Source: Actinokineospora bangkokensis
GTDB taxonomy: Bacteria > Actinomycetota > Actinomycetes > Mycobacteriales > Pseudonocardiaceae
Assembly: GCF_001940455.1 (NCBI RefSeq)
Contig: NZ_MKQR01000013.1
Span: forward strand, 62,001-126,000
Length of the DNA: 64,000 nucleotides
Reading direction: 5' to 3'
Part shown: piece after piece, positions 24,817-33,603 of the stretch
How positions within the stretch are numbered: the first letter of the stretch is position 1
Layout: each line of letters begins with the position of its first letter
Translations under genes and position numbers: made by a program
Notes under the pieces: generated by a model
Databases searched by the model: none
What the model saw: only the letters and a program-made list of their open reading frames with translations
Told to the model about the DNA's origin: nothing

Positions 24817-25050
24817 ATGGCCACCGGGGAAACCGGTTTCGACGACGTCACCTTCGACCTGGTGTCGGTGCAGTACCACTCGCTGAAGGCGGGCCACGAC
24901 TACGGCCAGTACGTCCGCGACGCCCGCAACGCGGGCCGCGACGACATCGCGTCGTTCTTCGAGCAGGTCATGGCGGAGGACTCCGCGCGCGCCAAGCAGT
25001 GCCACGAGTTCATCAAGGACCTCGCGGGCAGCACCCCCGCCACGGCGTGA
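24817..25050 (+). CDS. Small helical protein, unknown function
   Basis: A 77-residue protein, mostly helical: VSVQYHSLKAGHDYGQYVRDA and DIASFFEQVMAEDSARAKQCHEFI regions (about 13-35 and 42-66). Spacing of Glu/His residues (HSLKAGHDY, EQVMAED, CHEF) recalls a ferritin-like half-domain, but this is only a resemblance. GAGAGGAG before the ATG at 24817 fixes the start. A stress-type promoter lies upstream and is divergent from hemerythrin's. It is followed by a strong terminator. Confidence 0.7.
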   Translation: MATGETGFDDVTFDLVSVQYHSLKAGHDYGQYVRDARNAGRDDIASFFEQVMAEDSARAKQCHEFIKDLAGSTPATA

Positions 25051-25056
25051 CCCGGG

Positions 25057-25087
25057 GGCCGGGGGCGGTCGCGCGCCGCCCCCGGCC
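25057..25087. terminator. Bidirectional terminator hairpin
   Basis: Perfect 12-bp arms 25057-25068 and 25076-25087 with a 7-nt loop, between the converging small-protein and GT9 genes. Confidence 0.78.
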
Positions 25088-26182
25088 TCACCCGGTCGCG
25101 AACTCCAGGACGTCGGGCAGCACGTCCCGCACCTCGACGTCGGCCACGAACGACACGTCGTGCGGGCAGCGGTCGACGTCCGGTCGCGTGCAGTCCACAC
25201 CGCACACCGGGCAGCGGGAGGTCCAGGAGATGTGGACGCGGTTGCGCAGCCGACCGGGCGACCCGGCGTTGATGACGTTGCCCATCCAGTAGACGGAGAC
25301 GGTGGGCGTCCCCACGGCCTCGGCCAGGTGCCGGGGCCCGCTGTCGTTGGCCAGCACCACGTCCGCGCGCGCGAGCACGCCCACGAGCGCGGACATGCTC
25401 AACCGGCCCGCCAGCGAGCGGATCCGGTCCGCCTGCCCGCCTGCGGTGGCCAACCGCACCACGTCGTCGGCCAGCGCCGCCTCCGACGCGTCACCGACGA
25501 CCAGGACGCACGCCCGCGCCGCGCACTCCGCGGCGACGCGGGCGAACCTCCCGGCGGGCCAACGCCTGCGCGGGTCGCTGGCCCCGGGGTGGATGACCAC
25601 CACGGGCAGCTCCGGTTCACCGATCACGCGCCGCGCCGCCGCCAGGTCGCCGGGGGTGATCGCCAGCTGCGGAACCAGTTGCACGGGCGGAGCGCCCGCG
25701 AGGCCCGCCACCTCCAGCCAGCGCATCACCTCGTGCTGGAAGTAGCGGAACGGGAGGTTGCGCTCCAGCGGTTCGGCGTCCGGGGTCCGGCCGCCCGCGG
25801 AGTGCCGCGGCCGCAAGGCGTTGATGAACGGGTTGGACCAGCGCCCGCCGCCGTGCAGCTGCACGGCCAGGTCGACCTGCCCCACGCGGCGCAGGTACTG
25901 GCGCGCGGCCTCGTGGTCGGTGCCCTCGCCCCGCGGGTCGTGGACGCCGTGCACCCGGGGCAGGGGCAGGACTTCGCGGACCGGTGACGGTCTGTCGAGG
26001 AGTTCGCGGTGCATTTCTGTACCCATCAGGGTGATTCGCGCGCCCGGGTAGGCACGCGCCAGGGCGTGCACGGCGGGCATGGCGAACAGCAGGTCGCCGA
26101 GTCCGCCGCCGCGCAGCACGGCGATGTGGGCGATGTCGGGGAAGGGCTCGGCCACCGGGCCGAGCGCGCACTCTGCCAGCAC
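25088..26182 (-). CDS. GT9 heptosyltransferase-like protein
   Basis: A 364-residue GT-B protein of family GT9, the ADP-heptose:LPS heptosyltransferase family. The N-terminus has VLRGGGLGDLLFAMPAV, and the C-terminal domain has VIHPGASDPRRRW and ANDSGPRHLAEAVGTP. A cysteine cluster near the end (CPVCGVDC...CPHD) may bind metal. It should transfer a heptose or similar sugar to an acceptor; there is no LPS in this kind of organism, so the acceptor is unknown. The GTG at 26182 lies 9 bp from a GTTT-N15-GGGTAG promoter. It diverges from the eight-gene heptose operon. Confidence 0.85.
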   Translation of the reverse strand: MLAECALGPVAEPFPDIAHIAVLRGGGLGDLLFAMPAVHALARAYPGARITLMGTEMHRELLDRPSPVREVLPLPRVHGVHDPRGEGTDHEAARQYLRRVGQVDLAVQLHGGGRWSNPFINALRPRHSAGGRTPDAEPLERNLPFRYFQHEVMRWLEVAGLAGAPPVQLVPQLAITPGDLAAARRVIGEPELPVVVIHPGASDPRRRWPAGRFARVAAECAARACVLVVGDASEAALADDVVRLATAGGQADRIRSLAGRLSMSALVGVLARADVVLANDSGPRHLAEAVGTPTVSVYWMGNVINAGSPGRLRNRVHISWTSRCPVCGVDCTRPDVDRCPHDVSFVADVEVRDVLPDVLEFATG

Positions 26183-26191
26183 CCGCTCCTG

Positions 26192-26216
26192 CTACCCGGC
26201 CACGCGGTGCCCAAAC
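26192..26216 (-). promoter_or_regulatory. SigB/SigF-type promoter of the GT9 gene at 25088
   Basis: Minus strand GTTT, 15 bp, GGGTAG, a full match. Only 9 bp separate the -10 from the start codon, so the mRNA should be leaderless or nearly so. Confidence 0.7.
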
Positions 26217-26244
26217 AGGACCGTCGGTCAACGCTGGTGACGGT

Positions 26245-26262
26245 GAGTAGTAGTTGCTACTC
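26245..26262. promoter_or_regulatory. Inverted repeat at the head of the heptose operon
   Basis: GAGTAG, 6 bp, CTACTC. It is in an unusually AT-rich patch, 3 bp upstream of a possible -35 box (GTTT at 26266). A candidate activator or repressor site. Confidence 0.4.
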
Positions 26263-26265
26263 CAT

Positions 26266-26290
26266 GTTTGGTCTCCTCCCCAGCGGCAAG
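26266..26290 (+). promoter_or_regulatory. Weak SigB/SigF-like promoter of the heptose operon
   Basis: GTTT, 15 bp, GGCAAG (two changes from GGGTAG), 9 bp before the ATG at 26300. The sequence match is weak, but the position matches the leaderless pattern of neighbouring genes. Confidence 0.35.
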
Positions 26291-26299
26291 AACTGCGCC

Positions 26300-27322
26300 A
26301 TGCGAACCCCGACCGGCCGCGTGCTCGTGGTCCGACTCGACAGCGACGGTGACGTGCTCACCGCCGGGCCTGCCGTGCGCGCCATCGCCGCGCACGCGGA
26401 GGTCGTCCTGCTGTGCGGCCCGGGCGGGGCGCAGGCGGCGCGGATGCTGCCCGGCGTGGACGACGTGGTGGTGTGGGAGTGCCCGTGGGTGGTGGCCACC
26501 CCTCCCCCGGTCGCCCAGGACGACCTCGACGACCTGGTGGCGCGGATCCGGCGCGCGGGGTGCGGGGAGGCCGTCGTGCTGACGTCGTTCCACCAGTCCC
26601 CGCTGCCGACCGCGCTGCTGCTCAGGATGGCGGGCGTCCAGCGGATCACCGGCGCCTCGGTGGACTACCCCGGGTCCTTGTTGGACGTTCGGGTACGGCC
26701 GGGCGTCGACTTCGACGAGGGGTGCGCCGAGCCGCTGCGCTCGCTGGCCATCGCCTCCGCGGCCGGGTACGCACCGTCCACAGCGGACGACACCGCGCTG
26801 CGCGTGCGGGGGGTCGTCCCCGCGGACATCGCGGGGCCCTACGTCGTGGTGCACCCCGGGTCGCTCGCGCCGTCGCGCACCTGCTCCCCGGGTCACTGGG
26901 CGTCGTTCGTGGCGCACCTGGCCCGTGCGGGGCACCGCGTCGTCGTGACCGGGTCCCCGGCCGAACGCGCGCTGACCCGGGAGGTGTCGGCGGGGCACGC
27001 GCTCGACCTGGGCGGCCGCACCACCTACGCCGAACTCGCCGGGGTGCTGGCGGGCGCGGAGGTCGTGGTGGTCGGCAACACCGGTCCGGCGCACCTGTCG
27101 GCCGCCGTGGGGACGCCGGTGGTGTCGCTGTTCTCCCCCGTCGTCCCGGCGAGCCGGTGGGCGCCGCACGGGGTGGCAACCGTCGTGCTCGGCGACCAGG
27201 AGGAGCGGTGCCGGGACACGCGCTCGCGGGAGTGCCCGATCCCCGGCCACCCCTGCCTCGACGGGGTGACCCCGGAGGTCGTGGCCGACGCCGTGCGGCT
27301 GCTGGCGGGGGTGGCGGTGTGA
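26300..27322 (+). CDS. GT9 heptosyltransferase-like protein
   Basis: A 340-residue GT9-family protein and first gene of an eight-gene operon. The N-terminus reads VLVVRLDSDGDVLTAGPAVRAI, and the donor-binding region has VVVHPGSLAPSRTCSP and VVGNTGPAHLSAAVGTP. It probably adds heptose made by the enzymes encoded downstream. The ATG at 26300 has no Shine-Dalgarno but lies 9 bp after a possible -10 box; an in-frame ATG at 26264 would overlap the -35 box and is less likely. The stop overlaps the next GTG by 4 bp. A second GT9 gene diverges from it. Confidence 0.83.
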   Translation: MRTPTGRVLVVRLDSDGDVLTAGPAVRAIAAHAEVVLLCGPGGAQAARMLPGVDDVVVWECPWVVATPPPVAQDDLDDLVARIRRAGCGEAVVLTSFHQSPLPTALLLRMAGVQRITGASVDYPGSLLDVRVRPGVDFDEGCAEPLRSLAIASAAGYAPSTADDTALRVRGVVPADIAGPYVVVHPGSLAPSRTCSPGHWASFVAHLARAGHRVVVTGSPAERALTREVSAGHALDLGGRTTYAELAGVLAGAEVVVVGNTGPAHLSAAVGTPVVSLFSPVVPASRWAPHGVATVVLGDQEERCRDTRSRECPIPGHPCLDGVTPEVVADAVRLLAGVAV

Positions 27323-28299
27323 GGGTCCTGCTCTGGCACGTCCACGGCGGCTGGACGGACGCCTTCGTCCGCGGCGAGCACGAGTACCTGCTGCCCACCG
27401 CCCCCGGCGGCGGCGCCTACGGGCTCGGGCGCGCCGGTCGCGACTGGCCCGGTAGCACCCGGGAGGTCCCGATCACCGGGCTGGCCGACCACCCGTTCGA
27501 CGTGGTGGTGTGCCAGCGGCCCGAGGAACTGCCGCTGGTGCAGGCGCTCACCGGCCGCACCCCGGGCGTCGACGTGCCCGCCGTGTTCGTCGAGCACAAC
27601 ACCCCCAAGCAGGACGTCCCCTGGTCGCGGCACCCGCTGGCCGACCGGCCGGACCTGCTGGTGGTGCACGTGACGCACTACAACGACGTGCTGTGGGACT
27701 GCGGCTCGACGCCGACCACCGTCGTCGAGCACGGCGTGGTCGACCCCGGCCACCTCTACACCGGTGAGCTCGACGCCGCCGCGGTGGTCGTCAACGAGCC
27801 GGTGCGCAGGCACCGCGTGGTGGGCACCGACCTGTTCCCCCGCTTCGCGCGGGCGGCGCCCCTCGACGTGTTCGGCATGGGCCAGGAGGGGCTGGCCGAG
27901 GCCACCGGGCTCGGCCAGGACCGGCTGCGCCTGTGCGGCGACCTGCCCACAGCCAAGCTGCACGCCGAACTGGCCCGGCGCCGGGTGTACGTGCACACCG
28001 CGCGCTGGACCTCGCTCGGGCTCTCGCTGCTGGAAGCCATGCACCTGGGGCTGCCGCCGGTCGTGCTGGGCAGCACCGAGGCGTGGCGGGCGGTGCCGCC
28101 CGGCGCGGGCATCACCTCCACCCGGGTGGCGGAGCTGGTGGCGGCCACCGCGGACCTGGTGGCCGACCCGGCCAGGGCGGCCGACCTCGGCGCCGCCGCC
28201 CGCGCCCACGCGCTCGCCCGGCACGGGCTGGCGTCCTTCCTCACGACGTGGGACGGGGTGCTGCGGCACGCCACCACGGGAACCGGAGGTGCACCGTGA
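27319..28299 (+). CDS. GT-B-fold glycosyltransferase-like protein
   Basis: A 326-residue protein with features of a glycosyltransferase: an N-terminal domain (VLLWHVHGGWTDAFVRG), a mid segment with VFVEHNTPKQDVPW and VTHYNDVLWDCG, and a C-terminal domain with YVHTARWTSLGLSLLEAMHLGLPPVVLG, which is a GT4-like donor-site pattern. Family assignment beyond GT-B is uncertain. The GTG overlaps the stop of the GT9 gene and its own stop overlaps the next gene, so it is part of the same coupled operon. It probably builds the same glycan. Confidence 0.75.
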   Translation: MRVLLWHVHGGWTDAFVRGEHEYLLPTAPGGGAYGLGRAGRDWPGSTREVPITGLADHPFDVVVCQRPEELPLVQALTGRTPGVDVPAVFVEHNTPKQDVPWSRHPLADRPDLLVVHVTHYNDVLWDCGSTPTTVVEHGVVDPGHLYTGELDAAAVVVNEPVRRHRVVGTDLFPRFARAAPLDVFGMGQEGLAEATGLGQDRLRLCGDLPTAKLHAELARRRVYVHTARWTSLGLSLLEAMHLGLPPVVLGSTEAWRAVPPGAGITSTRVAELVAATADLVADPARAADLGAAARAHALARHGLASFLTTWDGVLRHATTGTGGAP

Positions 28300-29546
28300 T
28301 CACCGACCAGGTCGTGCCCGCCAGCAGGCGCGGGGGCTCCAACCCGCTCACCGTCGCGCTCGTCAGCGAGCACGCGAGCCCCTTGGCCGCGCTCGGCGGT
28401 GTCGACGCCGGTGGGCAGAACGTCCACGTGGCCGAGTTGGCGGCGGCGCTGGCCCGCCGCGGGCACGAGGTCACCGTGCACACCCGGCGGGATTCCCCGG
28501 ACCTGCCCGCGGTCGTCGACACCGGCGCCGGGTACCGGGTGGTGCACGTGCCCGCCGGGCCCGCGGCGCCGCTGCCCAAGGACGACCTGCTGCCGCACAT
28601 GGGCGAGTTCGCCGCCCGGTTGGCCGAGCACTGGCGCGGTGAACCCCCCGACGTGGCCCACGGGCACTTCTGGATGTCCGGGCTGGCGGTGGTGGTGGCC
28701 GCGCGCGGCCTGCCCGTCGCGACGGTGCAGACCTTCCACGCGCTCGGGTCGGTCAAGCGCCGCCACCAGGGCCGCGCCGACACCAGCCCACCGCAGCGCG
28801 TCGAGGTGGAGCGGGTCGTGGCCACCGGGGTCGACCGCGTGCTGGCCACCTGCTCCGACGAGGTCGACGAGCTGGCCGCGATGGGCGTGCCGCGCGCCGC
28901 GACGGCCGTGGTGCCGTGCGGCATCGACCTGCGCCGGTTCACCCCGGACGGGCCGCGGGCGCCCAAGCCGCTGCGGCACCGGGTGGTGTGCGCGGGCAGG
29001 CTGGTGCCGCGCAAGGGGTTCGACACCGCGGTGGAGGCGATGGCCCTGCTCCCAGACGACACCGAGCTGGTGATCGCGGGGGGTGCCGGCGGCGAGCCCG
29101 AGGGCGAGCGGCTGCGCGCGGTCGCGGCGGCGCTGGGCGTGGCCGACCGGGTCCGGCTGCTGGGGGCGGTCGACCGCCACGAGGTGCCCGCGCTGCTGCG
29201 CTCGGCCGACGTCGTGGTGCACGCGCCCTGGTACGAGCCGTTCGGGCTGGTGCCGCTGGAGGCGATGGCCTGCGGCGTGCCCGTGGTGGGCGCGGCGGTC
29301 GGCGGCCTCAACGACACCGTGGTCGACGGCGTGACCGGGGTGCTGGTGGCGCCCAGGGCACCCGCGGCGCTGGCGGCGGCGGTGGGCGGGCTGCTCGCCG
29401 ACCCGCGGCGGCGCGCCGCGATGGGCCGCGCGGGCGCGGCCAGGGCCGCCCAGTACGGCTGGGACCGGGTGGCGGCCGGGACCGAGGAGCAGTACCGGGC
29501 GTGCGCGCGCACGTCCGCGGCGAGCGTGGTGGGAGGTGTCCGGTGA
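28296..29546 (+). CDS. GT4-family glycosyltransferase
   Basis: A 416-residue GT4 enzyme. The N-terminal domain has VALVSEHASPLAALGGVDAGGQNVHV, the Gly-rich nucleotide-sugar start seen in sucrose-phosphate-synthase-like and MshA-like GT4 enzymes. The C-terminal domain has the EX7E motif in EPFGLVPLEAMACGVPVV. GGAGGTGCACC precedes the GTG, which overlaps the previous stop (GTGA). It is third in the heptose operon and most similar to the GT4 proteins at 20758 and 40699. Donor sugar is not certain; retaining transfer is expected for GT4. Confidence 0.87.
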   Translation: MITDQVVPASRRGGSNPLTVALVSEHASPLAALGGVDAGGQNVHVAELAAALARRGHEVTVHTRRDSPDLPAVVDTGAGYRVVHVPAGPAAPLPKDDLLPHMGEFAARLAEHWRGEPPDVAHGHFWMSGLAVVVAARGLPVATVQTFHALGSVKRRHQGRADTSPPQRVEVERVVATGVDRVLATCSDEVDELAAMGVPRAATAVVPCGIDLRRFTPDGPRAPKPLRHRVVCAGRLVPRKGFDTAVEAMALLPDDTELVIAGGAGGEPEGERLRAVAAALGVADRVRLLGAVDRHEVPALLRSADVVVHAPWYEPFGLVPLEAMACGVPVVGAAVGGLNDTVVDGVTGVLVAPRAPAALAAAVGGLLADPRRRAAMGRAGAARAAQYGWDRVAAGTEEQYRACARTSAASVVGGVR

Positions 29547-30178
29547 CCGGTGCCCCGGTGAACAGGTTGTCCGAAGTGGTGACGGCGCTCAACGGCCTGC
29601 GCGGCAGCGCGGGCACGCTGACCCGGTGGGGCGCCCACCTGGCCGCCCGGCTGGACTCCGGCGGGCGGTTGCTGGCGGCAGGCAACGGCGGCTCGGCCGC
29701 CGAGGCCCAGCACCTGACCGCCGAGCTGGTGGGGCGCTTCGACCACGACCGCAGGCCGTTCTCGGCCATCGCGCTGCACGGCGACACCTCCAGCCTCACC
29801 GCGATCGGCAACGACTACGGCTACGCCGAGGTGTTCGCCAGGCAGGTGCGCGCCCACGCCCGCCCCGGCGACGTGCTGGTGCTGCTGTCGACCAGCGGCC
29901 GCAGCGAGAACCTGTTGCGCGCGGCCGACACAGCCCGCCAGGTCGGCGCGGTGACCTGGGCGCTGACCGGCCCCGGCCCGAACCCGCTGGCCGCGGCGGC
30001 CGACGAGGCGGTGTGCGTCTCCGGCGGCACCACCACCGTCCAGGAGGCCCACCTGGTGCTCGTGCACCTGCTGTGCGCGTCGTTCGAGCACGCGCTGGCC
30101 GAGCGGGACGCGGAGGCCCAGGCCGAGCGGGACGCGCGGCTGCCCGCGCAGCGGGTGCCCGGGGCGGTGGCGCGGTGA
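29543..30178 (+). CDS. gmhA: Sedoheptulose-7-phosphate isomerase-like SIS protein
   Basis: A 211-residue SIS-domain protein. It has the GmhA patterns AAGNGGSAAEAQHLTAEL, TAIGNDYGYAEVFARQV, LLSTSGRSENLL and the catalytic-type VQEAHLVLVHLL. GmhA converts sedoheptulose 7-phosphate to D-glycero-D-manno-heptose 7-phosphate, the first step of nucleotide-heptose synthesis. Its position right before an HldE-like gene strongly supports this role. Start and stop both overlap neighbours by 4 bp. A DnaA-initiator-associating (DiaA) role is less likely in this context. Confidence 0.85.
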   Translation: MTGAPVNRLSEVVTALNGLRGSAGTLTRWGAHLAARLDSGGRLLAAGNGGSAAEAQHLTAELVGRFDHDRRPFSAIALHGDTSSLTAIGNDYGYAEVFARQVRAHARPGDVLVLLSTSGRSENLLRAADTARQVGAVTWALTGPGPNPLAAAADEAVCVSGGTTTVQEAHLVLVHLLCASFEHALAERDAEAQAERDARLPAQRVPGAVAR

Positions 30179-31494
30179 GCCTGGTCGTGGTGGGTGACGG
30201 TCTGCTCGACGTCGACGTCGACGGGGAGAGCTCGCGGCTGTGCCCGGAGGCCCCGGCGCCGGTGGTGGACGTGCGCGGCGAGACCACCAGGGCGGGCGGG
30301 GCCGGGCTGGCCGCCGTGCTGGCCCGGCGCGCGGGCATCCCGGTGCGGCTGGTGTCGGCGGTGTCCGCCGACGCCGACGGCGACCGCCTGCGCGCCGCGT
30401 TGTCCGATGTGGACACCGTGCTGGGGCGGGCCGAGCGCACCCCGGTGAAGTCCCGGGTGTTGGTGCAGGGGCAGGTCGTCCTGCGCCTGGACCGGGGCTG
30501 CGACGGCGCCGCCCCGCTGGTCGCGGACGACATGCTCGACGCCGTGGCGGGCGCGGGCGCGGTGCTGGTGTCCGACTACGGGCGCGGGCTGGCCGCCGAC
30601 CCCCGGCTGCGGGCGCTGCTGGCCGACCTGGCCCGGCGCGTGCCCGTGGTATGGGACCCGCACCCGCGCGGCCCCGAGCCGGTGCCCGGGTGCGCCCTGG
30701 TGACCCCCAACGCCGACGAGGCGCGGGCGGCCACCGGCGAGCCCGCGCCCCGGGCCGCGGGCCTGCTGCGCGAGCGCTGGGCGGCGGGTGCGGTCGCGGT
30801 GACCACCGGGTCGCGCGGTGCCGTGCTCGACTCCGGCGAGGGCCCGGTGCCCGTCACCGCCCCCGCCATCACCGCGGGCGACACCTGCGGCGCGGGCGAC
30901 CGGTTCGCCGTCGCGGCGGCCGCGGCGCTGCTGCGCGGCGACGGCGTGGACGAGGCGGTGCGCGCGGCCGTCGACGCCGCCACCCGGTTCGTCGCCGCGG
31001 GCGCGGCGTCCGGCGACCGGGCCGAGGCCGCGGGCACCGCCGAGGCGGTCGTGGCCGCCGTGCGGGCGCGCGGCGGCACCGTCGTGGCCACCGGCGGCTG
31101 CTTCGACCTCGTGCACGCCGGGCACGTGCGCACCCTGGCCACCGCCAGGGCCATGGGCGACTGCCTGGTGGTGTGCCTGAACTCCGACGCGTCGGTGCGC
31201 AGGCTCAAGGGCCCCAGCAGGCCGCTGGTGCCCGAGCGCGACCGGGCGGAACTGCTGCGCGCGCTCGACGCGGTCGACGCGGTCGTGGTCTTCGACGAGG
31301 ACGACCCGCGCGCCGCGCTCGCCGCGCTGCGCCCCGACATCTGGGTCAAGGGGGGCGACTACTCCCCCGCCGACCTGGCCGAGACCGAGCTCATCACCGG
31401 TTGGGGCGGGCGGGTCGTGACGACCCCGCTGCTGCCCGACCGCTCCACCACGCGGCTGGCCGAGGCGCTGGCCGCCACCGGACACGGGAGTTGA
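30175..31494 (+). CDS. hldE: HldE-like heptose kinase/nucleotidyltransferase, copy 1
   Basis: A 439-residue two-domain protein. An N-terminal PfkB-type kinase (about 1-295) has GDGLLDVDVDG, PNADEA and TCGAGDRFA with the catalytic Asp. A C-terminal cytidylyltransferase-like domain (about 300-439) has GGCFDLVHAGHV, NSDASVRRLKG and VKGGDYSP. HldE phosphorylates heptose 7-phosphate at O1 and later adds AMP to heptose 1-phosphate. Here the kinase substrate motif reads RAGGAGLAAV rather than GGAANVA, so this kinase half may have changed specificity. A second, more canonical copy is at 33600 in the same operon. Confidence 0.85.
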   Translation: MSLVVVGDGLLDVDVDGESSRLCPEAPAPVVDVRGETTRAGGAGLAAVLARRAGIPVRLVSAVSADADGDRLRAALSDVDTVLGRAERTPVKSRVLVQGQVVLRLDRGCDGAAPLVADDMLDAVAGAGAVLVSDYGRGLAADPRLRALLADLARRVPVVWDPHPRGPEPVPGCALVTPNADEARAATGEPAPRAAGLLRERWAAGAVAVTTGSRGAVLDSGEGPVPVTAPAITAGDTCGAGDRFAVAAAAALLRGDGVDEAVRAAVDAATRFVAAGAASGDRAEAAGTAEAVVAAVRARGGTVVATGGCFDLVHAGHVRTLATARAMGDCLVVCLNSDASVRRLKGPSRPLVPERDRAELLRALDAVDAVVVFDEDDPRAALAALRPDIWVKGGDYSPADLAETELITGWGGRVVTTPLLPDRSTTRLAEALAATGHGS

Positions 31495-31495
31495 G

Positions 31496-32200
31496 ATGGC
31501 AGGACAGGACAGCACGCGCACCGGGCCGGGACGGGTCCTCATCAGCGGCGGGGCCTCCGGCCTCGGCGCGGCGGTGGCCACCAGGGTCACCGAGGCGGGC
31601 GGGCAGGCGCTCGTGCTCGACAAGCAGGCGCCCGCCGCGCCGGTCGCGGGGTTCCGCACCGTCGACGTCACCGACACCGACGAGGTCACCGCCGCGGTGC
31701 GGGAACTGGCCGCCGACGGGCTCGACGCGGTGGTCACCGCCGCGGGCACCGACGCCTGCGGCCCGCTCGGCGGGATCTCCGCGGCGGACTGGGAACGGGT
31801 CGTGCGGGTGAACCTGTTCGGCACCGCCGCCGTCGTGCGGGCCGCGCTGCCCGCCTTGGAGCGCTCGCACGGCCGGGTCGTCACCGTCGCCTCCACGCTC
31901 GGGCTGCGCCCGGCGGGCGACGCGACCGCCTACTGCGCCTCGAAGTTCGGCGTCGTCGGGTTCACCCGGGCGCTGGCGATGGAGACCGCGGGCCGGGTCG
32001 GGGTCACGCTGCTGGTGCCCGGCGGCATGCGCACACACTTCTTCGACGACCGGCCCGACCAGTACAAACCGCGCGACGACAGCGCGCTCAACGACCCGCT
32101 GCTGGTGGCCGACAGCGTCCTGCACGCGCTGGCCTCGCCCCCCGGCTGCGAGGTCAGGGAACTGCTCGTCTGCACCGACCTGGAGCCCTCATGGCCGTGA
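31496..32200 (+). CDS. Short-chain dehydrogenase/reductase
   Basis: A 234-residue classical SDR. The NAD(P) motif is SGGASGLGAAVA (about 17-28), the active site is YCASK with an upstream Ser (VASTLG), and VPGGMRTHFF follows. It is not an extended NAD-epimerase of the HldD type, so it does not obviously supply ADP-heptose 6-epimerisation. It may oxidise or reduce a sugar intermediate. The ATG is 1 bp after the HldE stop and its own end overlaps the aldehyde dehydrogenase gene by 10 bp. Confidence 0.85.
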   Translation: MAGQDSTRTGPGRVLISGGASGLGAAVATRVTEAGGQALVLDKQAPAAPVAGFRTVDVTDTDEVTAAVRELAADGLDAVVTAAGTDACGPLGGISAADWERVVRVNLFGTAAVVRAALPALERSHGRVVTVASTLGLRPAGDATAYCASKFGVVGFTRALAMETAGRVGVTLLVPGGMRTHFFDDRPDQYKPRDDSALNDPLLVADSVLHALASPPGCEVRELLVCTDLEPSWP

Positions 32201-33603
32201 CCGACACCCGCGACGACCTGAACGACGAACTGAGCGAGGACCTGAGCGACGGCCTGCGCGTCGACCCGCCCTTCGCCACCGCGGACGCGGCGCAGACCGG
32301 TGCCGCGGTGCGCCGGGCCCGCCGCGCGCAGGCGGGCTGGGCGGCGACCGACCCGGCCGAGCGCGGGCAGCTGCTGCACCGCCTCGCCGACGCCCTGGAG
32401 CGGCGCGCGCCGGAGCTGGCGCGGTGCAACCACGCCGACACACACCGCCCGCTGGGCGAGGCCGAGGCGTCGGTGCGGGCCGGGATCGGCACACTGCGCC
32501 AGTACGCCGAGCTGGGGCCGGTGCACCGCGGCCGCGCCCTGCAGGGCACCCGCGAGGCCGCCGACCTGATGGTGCACGAGCCGCGCGGCGTGGTGGTGGC
32601 CCTGACGCCGTGGAACGACCCGGTGCCCACCGCGTGCGGGTTGATCGGCGCCGCGCTCGTCACCGGGAACGCGGTGGTGCACAAGCCGAGCGAGCGCGCC
32701 GAGCGCACGGGCGCGCTGCTGGGCGCCCTGGCCGAGCAGGTGCTGCCGGAGGACGTGCTGCAAACCCTGTTCGGCGCGCAGGAGACCGGTGCGGCGCTGG
32801 CCGCCGACCCCGGGGTGGACGTGGTCGCGCACGTGGGCTCCACCGCCGCAGGTCGCTCGATCGCCGCCGCCACCGCGGCCACCGGCGCGAAGGCCCTGCT
32901 GGAGAACGGCGGCAACGACGCCATCATCATCGACGCCGACGTCGACCCGGTGTGGGCGGCCGAGCAGACCGCGCTGGGCGCGTTCGCCAACGCGGGCCAG
33001 ATCTGCACCTCCGTCGAGCGCGTCATCGTGCACGCCGACCTGGCGCCGGAGTTCCTGCCCGCCCTCGTGGCCGAGGCCGAGCGCTGGGCGGTCGAGCCCC
33101 GCGACGGGCAGCGCGCGCTGTGCCCGCTGGTCGACGAGCGGGCGCGCGCCGCCGTGCACCAGCGGGTGCGCGAGGCGGTGTCGGCGGGCGCGACGGCGGC
33201 CGCGGGCGGCTGGGTGCCCGACAGCGACCTGCCCTGGTACCCGGCGACCGTCCTGACCGGGTGCACCCCGACGATGCCCGTGGTGGCCGAGGAGGTGTTC
33301 GGGCCGGTGGCGCCCGTGCTGGTCGCGCCCGACTTCGGCAGCGCGCTCGGGCTGGCCCGCGCCGACCGCCACGGCCTGGCCGCCACCGTGCTCACCGGGT
33401 CGATGGCGCACGCGCAGCTGGCGTGGCGGTCCCTGCCGGTGGGCACGGTGAAGGTCAACGCGGTCTTCGGCGGCGCCCCGGGCGGGGCCGCGCAACCCCG
33501 CGGGGCCAGCGGCACCGGCTTCGGCTACGGCCCGGAACTGCTCGACGAGCTGACCACGACCAAGGTCGTGCACCTGCGCGCGCCGGGCCGGAGCGGGACG
33601 TGA
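32191..33603 (+). CDS. Aldehyde dehydrogenase family protein
   Basis: A 470-residue NAD(P)-dependent aldehyde dehydrogenase. The Rossmann part has TPWNDPVP and HVGSTAAGRSI. The catalytic Glu is in LLENGGNDAI and the catalytic Cys in NAGQICTSVERV. It oxidises an aldehyde to an acid. Placement between two HldE genes suggests a sugar- or lipid-derived aldehyde tied to the glycan pathway, but this is inference. The start overlaps the SDR by 10 bp, and its stop overlaps the second HldE gene by 4 bp. Confidence 0.87.
   Translation: MAVTDTRDDLNDELSEDLSDGLRVDPPFATADAAQTGAAVRRARRAQAGWAATDPAERGQLLHRLADALERRAPELARCNHADTHRPLGEAEASVRAGIGTLRQYAELGPVHRGRALQGTREAADLMVHEPRGVVVALTPWNDPVPTACGLIGAALVTGNAVVHKPSERAERTGALLGALAEQVLPEDVLQTLFGAQETGAALAADPGVDVVAHVGSTAAGRSIAAATAATGAKALLENGGNDAIIIDADVDPVWAAEQTALGAFANAGQICTSVERVIVHADLAPEFLPALVAEAERWAVEPRDGQRALCPLVDERARAAVHQRVREAVSAGATAAAGGWVPDSDLPWYPATVLTGCTPTMPVVAEEVFGPVAPVLVAPDFGSALGLARADRHGLAATVLTGSMAHAQLAWRSLPVGTVKVNAVFGGAPGGAAQPRGASGTGFGYGPELLDELTTTKVVHLRAPGRSGT

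Noticed and set aside
25088-26182. Lipopolysaccharide core synthesis
   Set aside because: GT9 and HldE proteins are typical of LPS in Gram-negatives, but all other genes here are actinobacterial and no lipid A, Kdo or Lpt gene is present.
31496-32200. SDR as the missing HldD heptose epimerase
   Set aside because: It is a short classical SDR of 234 residues with a YxxxK site, not an extended NAD-epimerase of the ~310-residue HldD type.
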